Below, in pieces: positions 44,908-53,729 of a stretch of 64,000 nucleotides of DNA (position 1 is the first letter of the stretch; every line of letters begins with the position of its first letter). Under the pieces are notes generated by a model. The model did not search any database. It was not told the DNA's origin and saw only the letters and a list, made by a program, of their open reading frames with translations. The stretch lies in contig NZ_QDKG01000007.1 of assembly GCF_003076635.1 (NCBI RefSeq), positions 62,001-126,000 of the forward strand. Direction: 5' to 3'. This DNA comes from Sphingobacterium corticibacter. GTDB lineage: Bacteria; Bacteroidota; Bacteroidia; Sphingobacteriales; Sphingobacteriaceae. The translations under genes were made by a program, and so were the position numbers.

Positions 44908-46689
44908 CTAAAAGCTGTATTTATTGTCGTCGATTAGTTTGCGCGCGATACGTTGACGTGCTTCTTTGACATTAAACGGTTCGGCTTTGGTAAAACGCTT
45001 CAATCCGACTAACATCATCCGCAATTCATCGCCTTCTCCGAATGAATTTAACGCTTCTTTACCGGCAACTTGTACTTTGTCTAGCACCGAGTGAAGATAT
45101 ACACGCGCCATATCCGTTGGTAATGCAGCTGCTTCTTCACCTTGGGTATGGTATACTTTTTCGACACGAAGCAACACCGATTCAGCAACATACACATATC
45201 CAATAATGTCGGCGATGTTCATCAGAATTTCTTGTTCTTTCGACAAGGACATCATCAACTTTTGTACTGCGGCACCTGCCACTAGGAGACCGGCTTTTTT
45301 CAAGTTAGCAATAATTTTCTTTTCTGTTGCGAATGGCGCATCGTCTTCTGCTCCAAAATCTGGAATCGCCATCAATTCATTGGCTACCGCCGTAGCTGGA
45401 CCCATCAAATCGATTTCGCCTTTCATGGCACGCTTTAATAGCATATCCACAACCAAAAGGCGATTGACTTCGTTGGTTCCTTCAAAAATACGATTGATAC
45501 GTGCATCACGATAGGCTCTTTCCATTGGCGCATCTGCCGAATAGCCCATACCGCCGTAAATTTGCACCCCTTCGTCTACCACGTAATCCAGCATTTCCGA
45601 GCACCAGACTTTGATGATGGCACATTCAATAGCGAATTGCTCTACGGATTTTAATTTTGCTTTGGCTTCGTCTACACCCTCTGCAATTAATGCATCATAC
45701 GCATCATCAATATTTTGTCCGGCGCGATAAGCGGCGCTTTCATTGGCATATAGACGGGTAGCCATTTCCGCCAACTTGTACCGAATCGCACCAAATTTTG
45801 AGATAGGCAAATTGAACTGAACTCGTTCATTCGCGTAGCGAACAGCTGCATTGAACACGGAACGGGATGATCCGATGGTCGCTGCTCCTAATTTGATACG
45901 ACCGATATTCAGAATATTTACCGCGATCTTGAATCCATTTTCGCGTTCCGAAAGCAAATTCTCTACTGGCACGGCACAATCATTGAAAAATACTTGACGC
46001 GTGGAAGATCCTTTGATTCCTAGTTTGTGTTCCTCTGGATTCATGGTAATGCCTCCAAATTCACGCTCTACAATAAATGCCGTCAAGTTCTTATCATCGT
46101 CAATCTTGGCGAAAACGATGAAGATATCGGCAAAACCACCGTTGGTGATCCACATTTTCTGTCCGTTCAGGATATAGTGCGTACCTTCTGGATTTAATTT
46201 GGCGGAGGTGCGGCCTGAGTTGGCATCCGAACCAGAGTTGGGCTCGGTAAGACAATAAGCTGCTTTCCATTCGCCAGTCGTCAACTTAGGAATATATTTA
46301 TCCTTTTGTGCATCATTTCCATAATACAAAATTGGCAATGTACCAATACCGGTGTGCGCAGAAAGTGCGACAGCAAAGCTGTGGCCACCACCTACGGCAT
46401 CTGTTACCAGCATGGACGTGTTAAAGTTTTTGCCAAAACCGCCATATTGTTCTGGGATAGATACACCAAGCAAACCTAATTCTCCGGCTTTGTCTAGCAA
46501 TCCCTGCATGATGCCTTCTTCTTGTTTATCGATACGATCTAGGTTATTCAAAACCTCCGAATCCAAAAAGTCAAGGCAGGTCTGACGTATCATTTTCGCT
46601 TCTTCATCAAACTCTTCTGGGATGAAGACATCTTGATAAGATGTTTCGCGGATCACGAATTCTCCGCCTTTTATTGCTTTATTGCTCAT
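44908..46689 (-). CDS. Acyl-CoA dehydrogenase (long, FadE-type), last gene of the fad operon
   Basis: A 593-residue acyl-CoA dehydrogenase. The core has the usual LTEPNSGSDANSG and WITNGGFAD blocks, and YGGMGYSADAPMER with INRIFEGTNEVNRLL near residue 405-430. A C-terminal extension of about 160 helical residues marks it as the longer type found in Bacteroidota fad operons (FadE/AcdA-like). It is distinct from the 379-residue enzyme at 14.7 kb. It follows the thiolase gene by 30 bases on the same strand. Confidence 0.94.
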   Translation of the reverse strand: MSNKAIKGGEFVIRETSYQDVFIPEEFDEEAKMIRQTCLDFLDSEVLNNLDRIDKQEEGIMQGLLDKAGELGLLGVSIPEQYGGFGKNFNTSMLVTDAVGGGHSFAVALSAHTGIGTLPILYYGNDAQKDKYIPKLTTGEWKAAYCLTEPNSGSDANSGRTSAKLNPEGTHYILNGQKMWITNGGFADIFIVFAKIDDDKNLTAFIVEREFGGITMNPEEHKLGIKGSSTRQVFFNDCAVPVENLLSERENGFKIAVNILNIGRIKLGAATIGSSRSVFNAAVRYANERVQFNLPISKFGAIRYKLAEMATRLYANESAAYRAGQNIDDAYDALIAEGVDEAKAKLKSVEQFAIECAIIKVWCSEMLDYVVDEGVQIYGGMGYSADAPMERAYRDARINRIFEGTNEVNRLLVVDMLLKRAMKGEIDLMGPATAVANELMAIPDFGAEDDAPFATEKKIIANLKKAGLLVAGAAVQKLMMSLSKEQEILMNIADIIGYVYVAESVLLRVEKVYHTQGEEAAALPTDMARVYLHSVLDKVQVAGKEALNSFGEGDELRMMLVGLKRFTKAEPFNVKEARQRIARKLIDDNKYSF

Positions 46690-46719
46690 ATCTCTACTAT
46701 TTACTTTTGAAAATTAATC

Positions 46720-47892
46720 TTACAGCAGCTCGAAAATTCCTGCAGCTCCCTGTCCTGAACCCACACACATCGTAACCATACCGTATTTTCCTTGACGGCG
46801 TTTTAATTCATGCAGTACTTGCACCGTTAATTTTGCACCTGTACAACCCAGTGGATGTCCTAAAGCGATAGCACCACCATTGACATTGATCTTGCTTGCA
46901 TCAAGATCTAGCTCACGAATGACTGCCAACGATTGCGAAGCGAAAGCTTCGTTGAGCTCGGTCAAATCAATATCTTCTTTTTTCAGTCCGGCCATTTTCA
47001 ATGCCTTTGGAATGGCTTCGATCGGTCCAATACCCATAATACGCGGTGGTACACCTGCCACACCATAGCTCACTAATCGAGCGATTGGTTCTACATTTAA
47101 CTCCTTTAATTTCGCTTCAGAAACCACTAACACGAATGCAGCGCCATCGGAGGTTTGCGAAGAGTTTCCGGCAGTAACTACGCCATCTGCTGCAAATACT
47201 GGTCTTAGTTTGTTCAACACTTCTAAAGAAGTATCAGCACGTGGGCCTTCATCGGTATCTACTACGTAATCTCGCGATGCGATTTTATCATCTTTGATGT
47301 AGTTCTCGGTTACTTTGATCGGCACCACACCGTCTTTCAAATTCCCATTCTTGATCGCTTCTACGGCCTTTTTATGCGACTCTAGCGCGAAGATATCTTG
47401 GTCTTCCCGTGACACTTTATATTCTTTGGCCACAGCTTCTGCGGTCAATCCCATACCCCAGTACCAATCTGGATTTTCTTTGGCGACTTTGGGATTCGGT
47501 GCTAACTTCCAGCCGCCCATGGGCATTCCTGACATAACTTCGACACCACCAGCAATAATACAATCAGCCATTCCTGATTTTATTTTTGCGACTGCTGTTG
47601 CGATTGTGTCAAGTCCTGAAGCACAGTATCTGTTGACTGTTACGCCGGGTACTTTGTCTGTATTCAATCCCATTAGGGAAATCATTCTGGCAATGTTGAG
47701 CCCTTGCTCAGCTTCAGGCGTGGCATTACCCACGATCACATCGTCTATCTGTTCTACATTCAAATTTGGAATGGTAGACACCATGTGTTGGATCACTTCA
47801 CTAGCCAACTCGTCTGCGCGCATGAAACGAAATACGCCTCTAGGCGCTTTCCCCACTGCTGTACGATAACCTGCTATAATATATGCTTCCAT
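46720..47892 (-). CDS. fadA: Acetyl-CoA C-acyltransferase (thiolase)
   Basis: A 390-residue thiolase closing the beta-oxidation cycle. The nucleophilic Cys is in VNRYCASGLDTI, the His in GGAIALGHPLGCTGAK and the second Cys in CVGSGQGAAGI. The frame is open upstream to 47964, but the ATG at 47892 gives the canonical MEAYIIAGYRTAVGK start; upstream residues come from the repeat region. Between it and fadB lies the repeat-flanked four-helix-bundle gene. Confidence 0.95.
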   Translation of the reverse strand: MEAYIIAGYRTAVGKAPRGVFRFMRADELASEVIQHMVSTIPNLNVEQIDDVIVGNATPEAEQGLNIARMISLMGLNTDKVPGVTVNRYCASGLDTIATAVAKIKSGMADCIIAGGVEVMSGMPMGGWKLAPNPKVAKENPDWYWGMGLTAEAVAKEYKVSREDQDIFALESHKKAVEAIKNGNLKDGVVPIKVTENYIKDDKIASRDYVVDTDEGPRADTSLEVLNKLRPVFAADGVVTAGNSSQTSDGAAFVLVVSEAKLKELNVEPIARLVSYGVAGVPPRIMGIGPIEAIPKALKMAGLKKEDIDLTELNEAFASQSLAVIRELDLDASKINVNGGAIALGHPLGCTGAKLTVQVLHELKRRQGKYGMVTMCVGSGQGAAGIFELL

Positions 47893-47899
47893 GATTTTT

Positions 47900-48121
47900 A
47901 GATTTGCATTATGAGTATTGAGTAGTGCGTATTGAGTAGTGCGATGTATAGTTCGCTGAATCAATTGCTACACCTGTTTTTTTAGATTTGCGATGTGCGT
48001 AGAGAGTAGTGAGATGTATAGTCGCTGAATCAATACGCACACCTGTTGTTTTAGATTTGAGATGTGCGTAGAGAGTAGTGAGATGTATAGTCGCTGAATC
48101 AATACGCACACCTATTTTTTA
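47900..48121 (-). repeat. Three tandem repeats upstream of fadA
   Basis: Units begin at 47900 (84 bases, with an internal 14-base duplication), 47984 (69 bases) and 48053 (69 bases); units 2 and 3 are nearly identical. Each of the latter contains arms TGTGCGTA and TACGCACA about 32 bases apart and could fold into a stem-loop. The 11-mer AGTAGTG(C/A)GAT occurs in each and again, inverted, on the other side of the four-helix-bundle gene. Confidence 0.85.
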
Positions 48122-48122
48122 T

Positions 48123-48482
48123 TTATCCGTTTTTAGCTTTAAGTGTCTGTTGAAGTTTGTAACACATTTTTTGGATCTCATCAATTTTGTCTAGTATTCC
48201 CTCTACCTCTAAAGGATATAGATTAAGGCTTTTCGCGATGATAAGTTGCGTTTGCAACTCATAAGCCGAACCATTCGCGATGCCCAAAAAATGGATGAAT
48301 TCTCCTTTTGTATTTCGTCCTGCCCCCTCGGCAATATTGGATGATATGGAGACGCATGATCGACGAACTTGGGACGTCAAACCAAATCGCTCATCCGCCG
48401 GAAAGTGCGCCGATATTTCGTAAATCGAAACACATAGATCCAAAGCCTTTTGCCATATTTTCAAGTCTTGTATTTTATGCAT
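48123..48482 (-). CDS. Four-helix-bundle protein (S23 / 23S rRNA intervening-sequence family)
   Basis: A 119-residue all-helical protein of the S23/IVS four-helix-bundle family. Signature segments are IWQKALDLCVSIYEI, FPADERFGLTSQVRRSCVSISSNIAEG and FLGIANGSAYELQTQLIIAKSL. Related proteins are encoded by intervening sequences in some 23S rRNA genes and, as Avd, in diversity-generating retroelements; no reverse transcriptase is present here. It sits between fadB and fadA and has repeats on both sides, which suggests that it arrived as an insertion. Confidence 0.93.
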   Translation of the reverse strand: MHKIQDLKIWQKALDLCVSIYEISAHFPADERFGLTSQVRRSCVSISSNIAEGAGRNTKGEFIHFLGIANGSAYELQTQLIIAKSLNLYPLEVEGILDKIDEIQKMCYKLQQTLKAKNG

Positions 48483-48530
48483 CTCTCTTTACTTTTAATA
48501 AAATAAGGTTATTGAATTCCACCTTCCTGA

Positions 48531-48604
48531 ATCTCGTTACGGTGATCGCACTACCTAAATCTCATATCTCATTACGCTGATCGCACTACTCCAATCTCAC
48601 TACT
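48531..48604 (-). repeat. Repeats upstream of the four-helix-bundle gene
   Basis: Two imperfect 28-base units (48531-48558, 48566-48593) plus a partial one. AGTAGTGCGAT (48580-48590) and AGTAGTGAGAT (48594-48604) are on the minus strand here, inverted relative to the copies at 47936-48084. Confidence 0.7.
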
Positions 48605-48609
48605 TCAAC

Positions 48610-51036
48610 TTAATTCCTCAACGGCTTACCTTTCGTCAACATATGCTGAATGCGTTCTAAAGTTTTGCGCTCGGCACATAGTTCCAAAAAGGCTTTCCGT
48701 TCGATATCTAATAAGTATTGCTCAGAAACTTCGGTCGGCGCCGACAGATCGCCGCCGCACATCACCCAACCTAATTTTTCAGATATCTTCTTATCGTGCT
48801 CGGAAATATAATTGCCGGCATGCATTGACGCCGATCCGGCATAAACTATTCCGAGACCTTGCTTTCCGAGTACCTTAATATCCTTGCGTTGCGCTGGCTG
48901 CAAATAGCCTTCATTAGCTAACTCTAATGCTTTCGCCTTGGCGTCTGCTAAAAGGCGCTTTCTATTCATGGTAATGGCGAACTTTCCTTTTTGCAAGTAA
49001 CCGAGTTCGTATGCTTCTACTGCTGACGTTGATACTTTTGCTTGCCCAACGGTCAAGAAGCGTTCTTTCAATGTATTTTGCGTGATTTGATCTTCTTTGA
49101 ATTCATCCGAAGCGCGCAAAGCAAATTCTTTGGAACCACCACCACCTGGAATGACGCCTACTCCAAATTCTACCAAGCCCATATACGTCTCAGCATGCAA
49201 TTGCACAAAATCAGCGTGCATCGAAAACTCACAGCCGCCGCCTAACGCAAGCTGAAATGGCGCAACCACCACGGGGATAGACGAATACCGCAAACGCATG
49301 GCCGTGTTTTGGAACATACGAATCGCCATATTCAACTCATCATAGTCTTGCTCGACCGCCATCATGAAGATCATACCGATATTCGCGCCAGCGGAGAAGT
49401 TTTTACCGTCGTTGGTAATCACCAAACCACGGTACTCTTGCTCTGCAAGATCAATCGCTTTGTTGACACCTTGAATAACATCGCCACCAATCGTATTCAT
49501 CTTGGTATGGAACTCACAGTTTATAATACCATCACCTAAGTCGGTAATCGTTACACCAGAGTTTTTCCAAATGGTATGTTTTTCGCGAATATTATCTAAT
49601 ACGATTAGATCTTCCGCCCCTGGAATTGCTTTGTAGGATTTCGACTGGATGTCGTAATAGTTTTTGACGCCGTCAACCACTTTATAAAAATGTTCATGAC
49701 CAGCTTCCAGCATGTCGTGCACCCATGCAGCTACTTGACCAGACTGTCCCGGCAGACGTTTCTCTTCGCTCTTAATCTTTTCAATGGTTTCGCGTACGCC
49801 TAAAGCATCCCAAACCTCGAACGGGCCTAATTCCCAGCCAAAGCCTGCACGCATGGCATCGTCGATGCGGTAGAAATCGTCTGTAATCTCTGGTACGCGA
49901 TTAGATACATATTCGAACAAAGGATAATGCATCGCGCGGAATAATTCGGCGGCTTTATCTGTACCCTGTTCGTACACCTTCATGCGTTTACGAATATCTT
50001 CTACCGGTTTCGTGGCTTCCAGCGTGCTCGATTTCACCTTTTGTTGCTCGCCGTACTCTAAAGTTTTGAGGTTTAGTGACAGGATGTTAGAATTTCCTTT
50101 ATCGTCTTTTACCTTTTTATAAAAACCTTGTTTTGTTTTTTCGCCCAACCATTTCTTTTCCGCCATCTGGCTGATGTAAGAAGGTAGCTGAAACACGCCT
50201 TTGGCTTCATCGTTTGGTGCATTTTCTGTCAATCCGTTGGCTACGTTGACTAACGTATCCAAACCGACTACATCTGCGGTACGGAAGGTTGCAGATTTGG
50301 GGTGACCCATCGCAGGCCCAGTATATTTATCTACTTCTTCTACCGTAAGTCCTAGCGGTTCGATCAGATGCGTAAGTGCTAACATGGAATACACACCAAT
50401 ACGGTTACCAATAAAGGCCGGCGTATCTTTACACAAAACGACGGTTTTCCCCAGCAGCTTGTCACCAAAATAAGTTAGAAAATCGATCACAGAAGGATCA
50501 GTATGCTCTGTTGGGATAATTTCAAAGAGCTCTAAATACCGCGGCGGATTAAAGAAGTGCGTACCACAGAAATTCTTTTTAAAATCCTCACTGTGACCTT
50601 CTGCCATCAGATGAATTGGGATACCTGATGTATTAGAGGTTACCAACGTGCCTTCTTTGCGGTATTTTTCTACTTGATCAAATACTGATTTCTTGATGTC
50701 TAAACGCTCCACGACTACTTCGATCACCCAATCAGCATGAGCGATATCTTTCATATTATCTTCGAAGTTTCCAGTGGTGATGCGGTTAGCGAAGCGCTTA
50801 CTGTATATGGGGGAGGGATTTGTTTTGAGTGCCGTATCGAGAGACGTATTGACTATTCGATTTCGCACTGCTTTGCTTTCTAGACTCAGTCCTTTTGCCT
50901 CTTCTTGAGGAAGAAGCTCCTTGGGAACAATATCCAGCAGAAGAACTTCAACGCCAATATTTGCAAAGTGACATGCGATTCGCGAGCCCATTACGCCCGA
51001 ACCTAACACGGCTACCTTTTTGATATTTTTTTTCAT
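48610..51036 (-). CDS. fadB: 3-hydroxyacyl-CoA dehydrogenase / enoyl-CoA hydratase fusion
   Basis: An 808-residue bifunctional beta-oxidation enzyme. Domain order is the reverse of E. coli FadB: the NAD-binding Rossmann domain is first (VAVLGSGVMGSRIACHFA at about 9-26), then the C-terminal 3HCDH domains (to about 480), then an enoyl-CoA hydratase/isomerase domain (about 520-740, with NFSAGANIGM, LALGGGCEFSMHAD and GVGVIPGGGGSKE). Hydrates and oxidises acyl-CoA intermediates passed to the thiolase. It follows the MarR gene by 54 bases. Confidence 0.95.
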   Translation of the reverse strand: MKKNIKKVAVLGSGVMGSRIACHFANIGVEVLLLDIVPKELLPQEEAKGLSLESKAVRNRIVNTSLDTALKTNPSPIYSKRFANRITTGNFEDNMKDIAHADWVIEVVVERLDIKKSVFDQVEKYRKEGTLVTSNTSGIPIHLMAEGHSEDFKKNFCGTHFFNPPRYLELFEIIPTEHTDPSVIDFLTYFGDKLLGKTVVLCKDTPAFIGNRIGVYSMLALTHLIEPLGLTVEEVDKYTGPAMGHPKSATFRTADVVGLDTLVNVANGLTENAPNDEAKGVFQLPSYISQMAEKKWLGEKTKQGFYKKVKDDKGNSNILSLNLKTLEYGEQQKVKSSTLEATKPVEDIRKRMKVYEQGTDKAAELFRAMHYPLFEYVSNRVPEITDDFYRIDDAMRAGFGWELGPFEVWDALGVRETIEKIKSEEKRLPGQSGQVAAWVHDMLEAGHEHFYKVVDGVKNYYDIQSKSYKAIPGAEDLIVLDNIREKHTIWKNSGVTITDLGDGIINCEFHTKMNTIGGDVIQGVNKAIDLAEQEYRGLVITNDGKNFSAGANIGMIFMMAVEQDYDELNMAIRMFQNTAMRLRYSSIPVVVAPFQLALGGGCEFSMHADFVQLHAETYMGLVEFGVGVIPGGGGSKEFALRASDEFKEDQITQNTLKERFLTVGQAKVSTSAVEAYELGYLQKGKFAITMNRKRLLADAKAKALELANEGYLQPAQRKDIKVLGKQGLGIVYAGSASMHAGNYISEHDKKISEKLGWVMCGGDLSAPTEVSEQYLLDIERKAFLELCAERKTLERIQHMLTKGKPLRN

Positions 51037-51090
51037 ATCATCTTATTTTAGATTTATTATGTACGTGCTACCAGCAGGTGCTGGCATGCG

Positions 51091-51546
51091 TTAGAGTTTC
51101 ACTGTTGAATTTTCTCTTTTGGGATCATATTTAGAAACCAGTTCATTGATCTTTAACAACGTTTTGATGAGCTGAGTCCGCTCTTTGGCAGTTAGCTCTT
51201 CATCCAGAAAGTTATTAAAATCTCGAACCACATGCTTAGCAATGTTTCTTTTCTCTATACCCAACTCAGTAAGATATACCTTAACGGATCGTTTATCGGT
51301 CGTGCTAGCTTCTCTATATATGAAGCCAAGATTCTCCAAATTGTTTAGCACACGTGACAAACTTGTCGTCTTTACGCCAGTCGAGTTGGCAATATGCGAT
51401 ACAGGTGTGCCATCTCGATGGATATTGATCAAAATATAACCAGCAGCTTGAGTAAAGCCATCTTGAGCAGCAATTTGGTTGTATTTATTTGCCAAATTTT
51501 GCCAACAAGCTTTTAAAAAATAATCTATCGTGTTATCTTGACTCAT
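51091..51546 (-). CDS. MarR-family transcriptional regulator of the fad operon
   Basis: A 151-residue MarR-type winged-helix regulator. The recognition region is about residues 55-90 (SHIANSTGVKTTSLSRVLNNLENLGFI) followed by the wing (REASTTDKRSVKVYLTELG). First gene of the operon (marR, fadB, four-helix-bundle, fadA, acyl-CoA dehydrogenase). The palindrome TATGCCAGCATA (51567-51578) covers its own transcription start, and a near-identical core precedes the separate acyl-CoA dehydrogenase gene. An acyl-CoA or fatty acid ligand is likely but inferred. Confidence 0.93.
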   Translation of the reverse strand: MSQDNTIDYFLKACWQNLANKYNQIAAQDGFTQAAGYILINIHRDGTPVSHIANSTGVKTTSLSRVLNNLENLGFIYREASTTDKRSVKVYLTELGIEKRNIAKHVVRDFNNFLDEELTAKERTQLIKTLLKINELVSKYDPKRENSTVKL

Positions 51547-51566
51547 AATTAGTTATTTACAATTGC

Positions 51567-51609
51567 TATGCCAGCATATCAAATTTAACGGATGTTTATC
51601 ACATTCCAA
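51567..51609 (-). promoter_or_regulatory. Promoter and operator of the marR-fad operon
   Basis: On the minus strand TTG (51607-51609), 19 bases, TAAATTTG (51580-51587): a textbook Bacteroidota promoter. The 12-bp palindrome TATGCTGGCATA (51567-51578) lies just downstream, over the expected start site. Its context (AATTT, two bases, TATGCTGRCATA, AATT nearby) is shared with 14682-14715. Confidence 0.75.
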
Positions 51610-51666
51610 AATTTTTATCTCCTTAATTTGTAAAAAATCGCATTACGCAATTTCGGTAATAAGATT

Positions 51667-51674
51667 TAACTTTG
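51667..51674 (+). promoter_or_regulatory. -7 element of the oxygenase gene
   Basis: TAACTTTG matches TAnnTTTG, 21 bases before the ATG at 51696; it is divergent from the fad promoter. Confidence 0.5.
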
Positions 51675-51695
51675 TTTATCACAAAAACATGTCGC

Positions 51696-52658
51696 ATGGC
51701 AGATATAAACATACCTAGACTAGATTTGTTGCAGTATACCGAAGGGAATGACGAGCAGCGCAAACAGTTTTCACAAGATATTGGTAAAGCATTTAACGAA
51801 ACCGGATTCGTGACCATCGCGAATCATGGGCTGAGTCAGTCATTGATCGATGAGCTTTATAAAGTCGTCAAAGATTTTTTTGACTTACCCGAAGAGGTCA
51901 AAAATGCCTATCAATTTCCAGAATTGGCCGGACAGCGCGGTTACACTTCCAAAGGCAAAGAAAAGGCCAAAGACGCGAACACGCCGGATCTAAAGGAATT
52001 CTGGCAACGCGGACAAACTATTGTCGGTGAGGAATATTCTAAGGCCGACTTTCCAGATAATATTATCGTATCGGAATTGCCACGCTTCAACGAGGTCACG
52101 GCAGAAGTGTACAAACGATTAGAAGATGCCGGCCGGAATATCCTACAAGCTATTGCTGTGTACCTTAATCTGGATGAAGATTACTTTGAGTCTTTTGTGA
52201 TTAATGGGAATTCCATTCTACGTGCCATTCATTACTTCCCGATTGAGAATCCAGATGCTATTTCTCCAGATGCGGTTCGTGCAGGAGCGCATGAAGATAT
52301 CAATCTGATCACCTTATTAATTGGCGCTAGCGCTGATGGCTTGGAAGTACTCACAAAAGACAATGAGTGGTTTCCCATCAAAGCAAAGGGTGAAGATATC
52401 GTGGTCAATGTCGGAGATATGTTGCAACGGTTGACTAATAATAAATTGAAATCGACAACCCACCGTGTCGTAAATCCACCGCGAGAGTTAATGAAAACTT
52501 CCCGCTATTCCGTGCCATTTTTCTTACATCCTAAATCGAGCATGAGTTTGGCGAGTTTAGATGCTACCATTTCGGAAGAATATCCGAAATTGTATGAAGA
52601 TTATACCGCAGGACAATATTTGGATGAGCGCCTTCGCGAAATTGGCTTAAAAATGTAA
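51696..52658 (+). CDS. Isopenicillin N synthase-like 2-oxoglutarate/Fe(II) oxygenase
   Basis: A 320-residue non-haem iron oxygenase. Fe ligands are visible in AGAHEDINLITLL (His and Asp of HxD) and in STTHRVVNPP (distal His with the following Arg that binds 2-oxoglutarate in RYSVPFFLHP). The N-terminal block DIGKAFNETGFVTIANHGLS is the DIOX_N domain. I chose the ATG at 51696 (MADINIPRLD), since the upstream eight residues are non-conserved. It is divergent from marR. The substrate is unknown; these enzymes in Bacteroidota are not necessarily antibiotic synthases. Confidence 0.9.
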   Translation: MADINIPRLDLLQYTEGNDEQRKQFSQDIGKAFNETGFVTIANHGLSQSLIDELYKVVKDFFDLPEEVKNAYQFPELAGQRGYTSKGKEKAKDANTPDLKEFWQRGQTIVGEEYSKADFPDNIIVSELPRFNEVTAEVYKRLEDAGRNILQAIAVYLNLDEDYFESFVINGNSILRAIHYFPIENPDAISPDAVRAGAHEDINLITLLIGASADGLEVLTKDNEWFPIKAKGEDIVVNVGDMLQRLTNNKLKSTTHRVVNPPRELMKTSRYSVPFFLHPKSSMSLASLDATISEEYPKLYEDYTAGQYLDERLREIGLKM

Positions 52659-52681
52659 GCTGTATATATAGACTGTATTAT

Positions 52682-52721
52682 AAAAGAAATGGAGTAGTCT
52701 AACACCTACTCCATTTCTTTT
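52682..52721. terminator. Terminator overlapping the end of the MmcQ/YjbR gene
   Basis: 16-bp perfect stem (52682-52697 with 52706-52721), 8-base loop. The right arm forms the last five codons and stop of the convergent gene. Confidence 0.8.
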
Positions 52722-53071
52722 ATTTCGTCTTGTTGATTCTTAGACAGTCCGCGAAAGACCAATTCATACGAATGATCGATCCACTCTTGCAATAAATGAT
52801 CATTGGCTTCTCTATTCGTAAATACCGTATTCCAATGCTTCTTATTCATATGAAAACCCGGAAACACCGTTTGCGGATAGGATTCTCGCAATTCTACCGC
52901 TAGCTCAGGATCACACTTCACATTAAAACTTAAGACATCTATCTGATCTAAACCAATGAGCAAGAAAATCTTCGGCCCTACCTTAAATACCAACGTATCT
53001 GGCCCGAAAGGTAACTCTTCAGACACACCTTGCTTTTGCAGGCAGTACAGACGTAAGCTTTCTATATCCAT
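52706..53071 (-). CDS. MmcQ/YjbR family protein
   Basis: A 121-residue protein of the MmcQ/YjbR (CyaY-like fold) family, beginning MDIESLRLYCLQKQGVSEELPFG. Characteristic PFG, the KIFLLIGL strand, and the WNTVFTN stretch before the C-terminal helix are visible. Function is not established; DNA binding has been proposed for the fold. Its stop codon lies inside the terminator hairpin of the convergent oxygenase gene. Confidence 0.9.
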   Translation of the reverse strand: MDIESLRLYCLQKQGVSEELPFGPDTLVFKVGPKIFLLIGLDQIDVLSFNVKCDPELAVELRESYPQTVFPGFHMNKKHWNTVFTNREANDHLLQEWIDHSYELVFRGLSKNQQDEIKEME

Positions 53072-53118
53072 AAGATGAGGAGATCTCTAGGTTGAGTGAT
53101 TGAATATGTAGATTTATA

Positions 53119-53670
53119 TTAGGCAAGCATAGCCAATAATTCATTTTGAATAGCCACACCTTTATCTTCGTTGTACCATTTTTGAAGCACTTCTTTTATT
53201 TCTTCAAATGGTTTATTATCCGCCTTCATAGCATCAAAGATTGCTTGCAAAGGTTCTGGACGCGGGCCCCAAACGGCTTTATCATGACCAACATCATTGC
53301 GGATAATTAATTTGGGAATAGATTTACCCCCATTAGTCAGATAATCATCAATCAAATGTGGCTCGCTATCACGAAGTTGTATATCGAAGTCGATGTTTTG
53401 GTTATTTTTTACTATCTGATAAATCTGCGGAACAGAGTGCGCCGCATCACCACACCAAGGCTCGGTAATCACGATCCAGTGCTGCTCCTCGGTAATGCTA
53501 TCTACATACCGTCTCATTGCGTCGCTTGGCTCGAAACGCTTTGTCCAGCGGCTCATGCGTGTCCAGTTCATTTTTGCGTATTGCAAATATTCCTCGTTAT
53601 CGTAGGGTGCGTGTTTTTCAGGTTGTGCAAGTATGTCACCAAAATGTACCAGATACTCGTCGAAAGTCAT
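53119..53670 (-). CDS. Thioredoxin-family protein
   Basis: A 183-residue cytoplasmic protein. A helical N-terminal region (about 1-70) precedes a thioredoxin-like domain whose active-site loop reads EPWCGDAAHSVP, i.e. CGDA with a single Cys instead of CxxC. The cis-Pro loop is GGKSIPKLI. This group is common in Bacteroidota. One cysteine makes a disulphide reductase unlikely unless a partner thiol is used. Upstream gap to dnaK is divergent. Confidence 0.88.
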   Translation of the reverse strand: MTFDEYLVHFGDILAQPEKHAPYDNEEYLQYAKMNWTRMSRWTKRFEPSDAMRRYVDSITEEQHWIVITEPWCGDAAHSVPQIYQIVKNNQNIDFDIQLRDSEPHLIDDYLTNGGKSIPKLIIRNDVGHDKAVWGPRPEPLQAIFDAMKADNKPFEEIKEVLQKWYNEDKGVAIQNELLAMLA

Positions 53671-53729
53671 AAGTCAATATATTTGGCGCTAAATTACGGA
53701 ATTTTATCCAGCAGACACCGAGCACTCAC

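Noticed and set aside
47315..47869. A long open frame antisense to fadA.
   Set aside because: It lies wholly within a strongly conserved thiolase gene; similar antisense frames in dnaK (54288-54833) and prfA (8650-9192) have the same origin in codon bias.
47900..48121. CRISPR-like repeats.
   Set aside because: The units are directly adjacent and without unique spacers, and no cas genes are present; they are tandem repeats.
48123..48482. Part of a diversity-generating retroelement (Avd homologue).
   Set aside because: No reverse transcriptase and no template/variable repeat pair are present in the window.
51076..51090. A third copy of the fad operator between marR and fadB (TGCTGGCAT).
   Set aside because: Only part of the motif is present and it is embedded in a CCAGCA/TGCTGG hairpin, so it was not counted as an operator.
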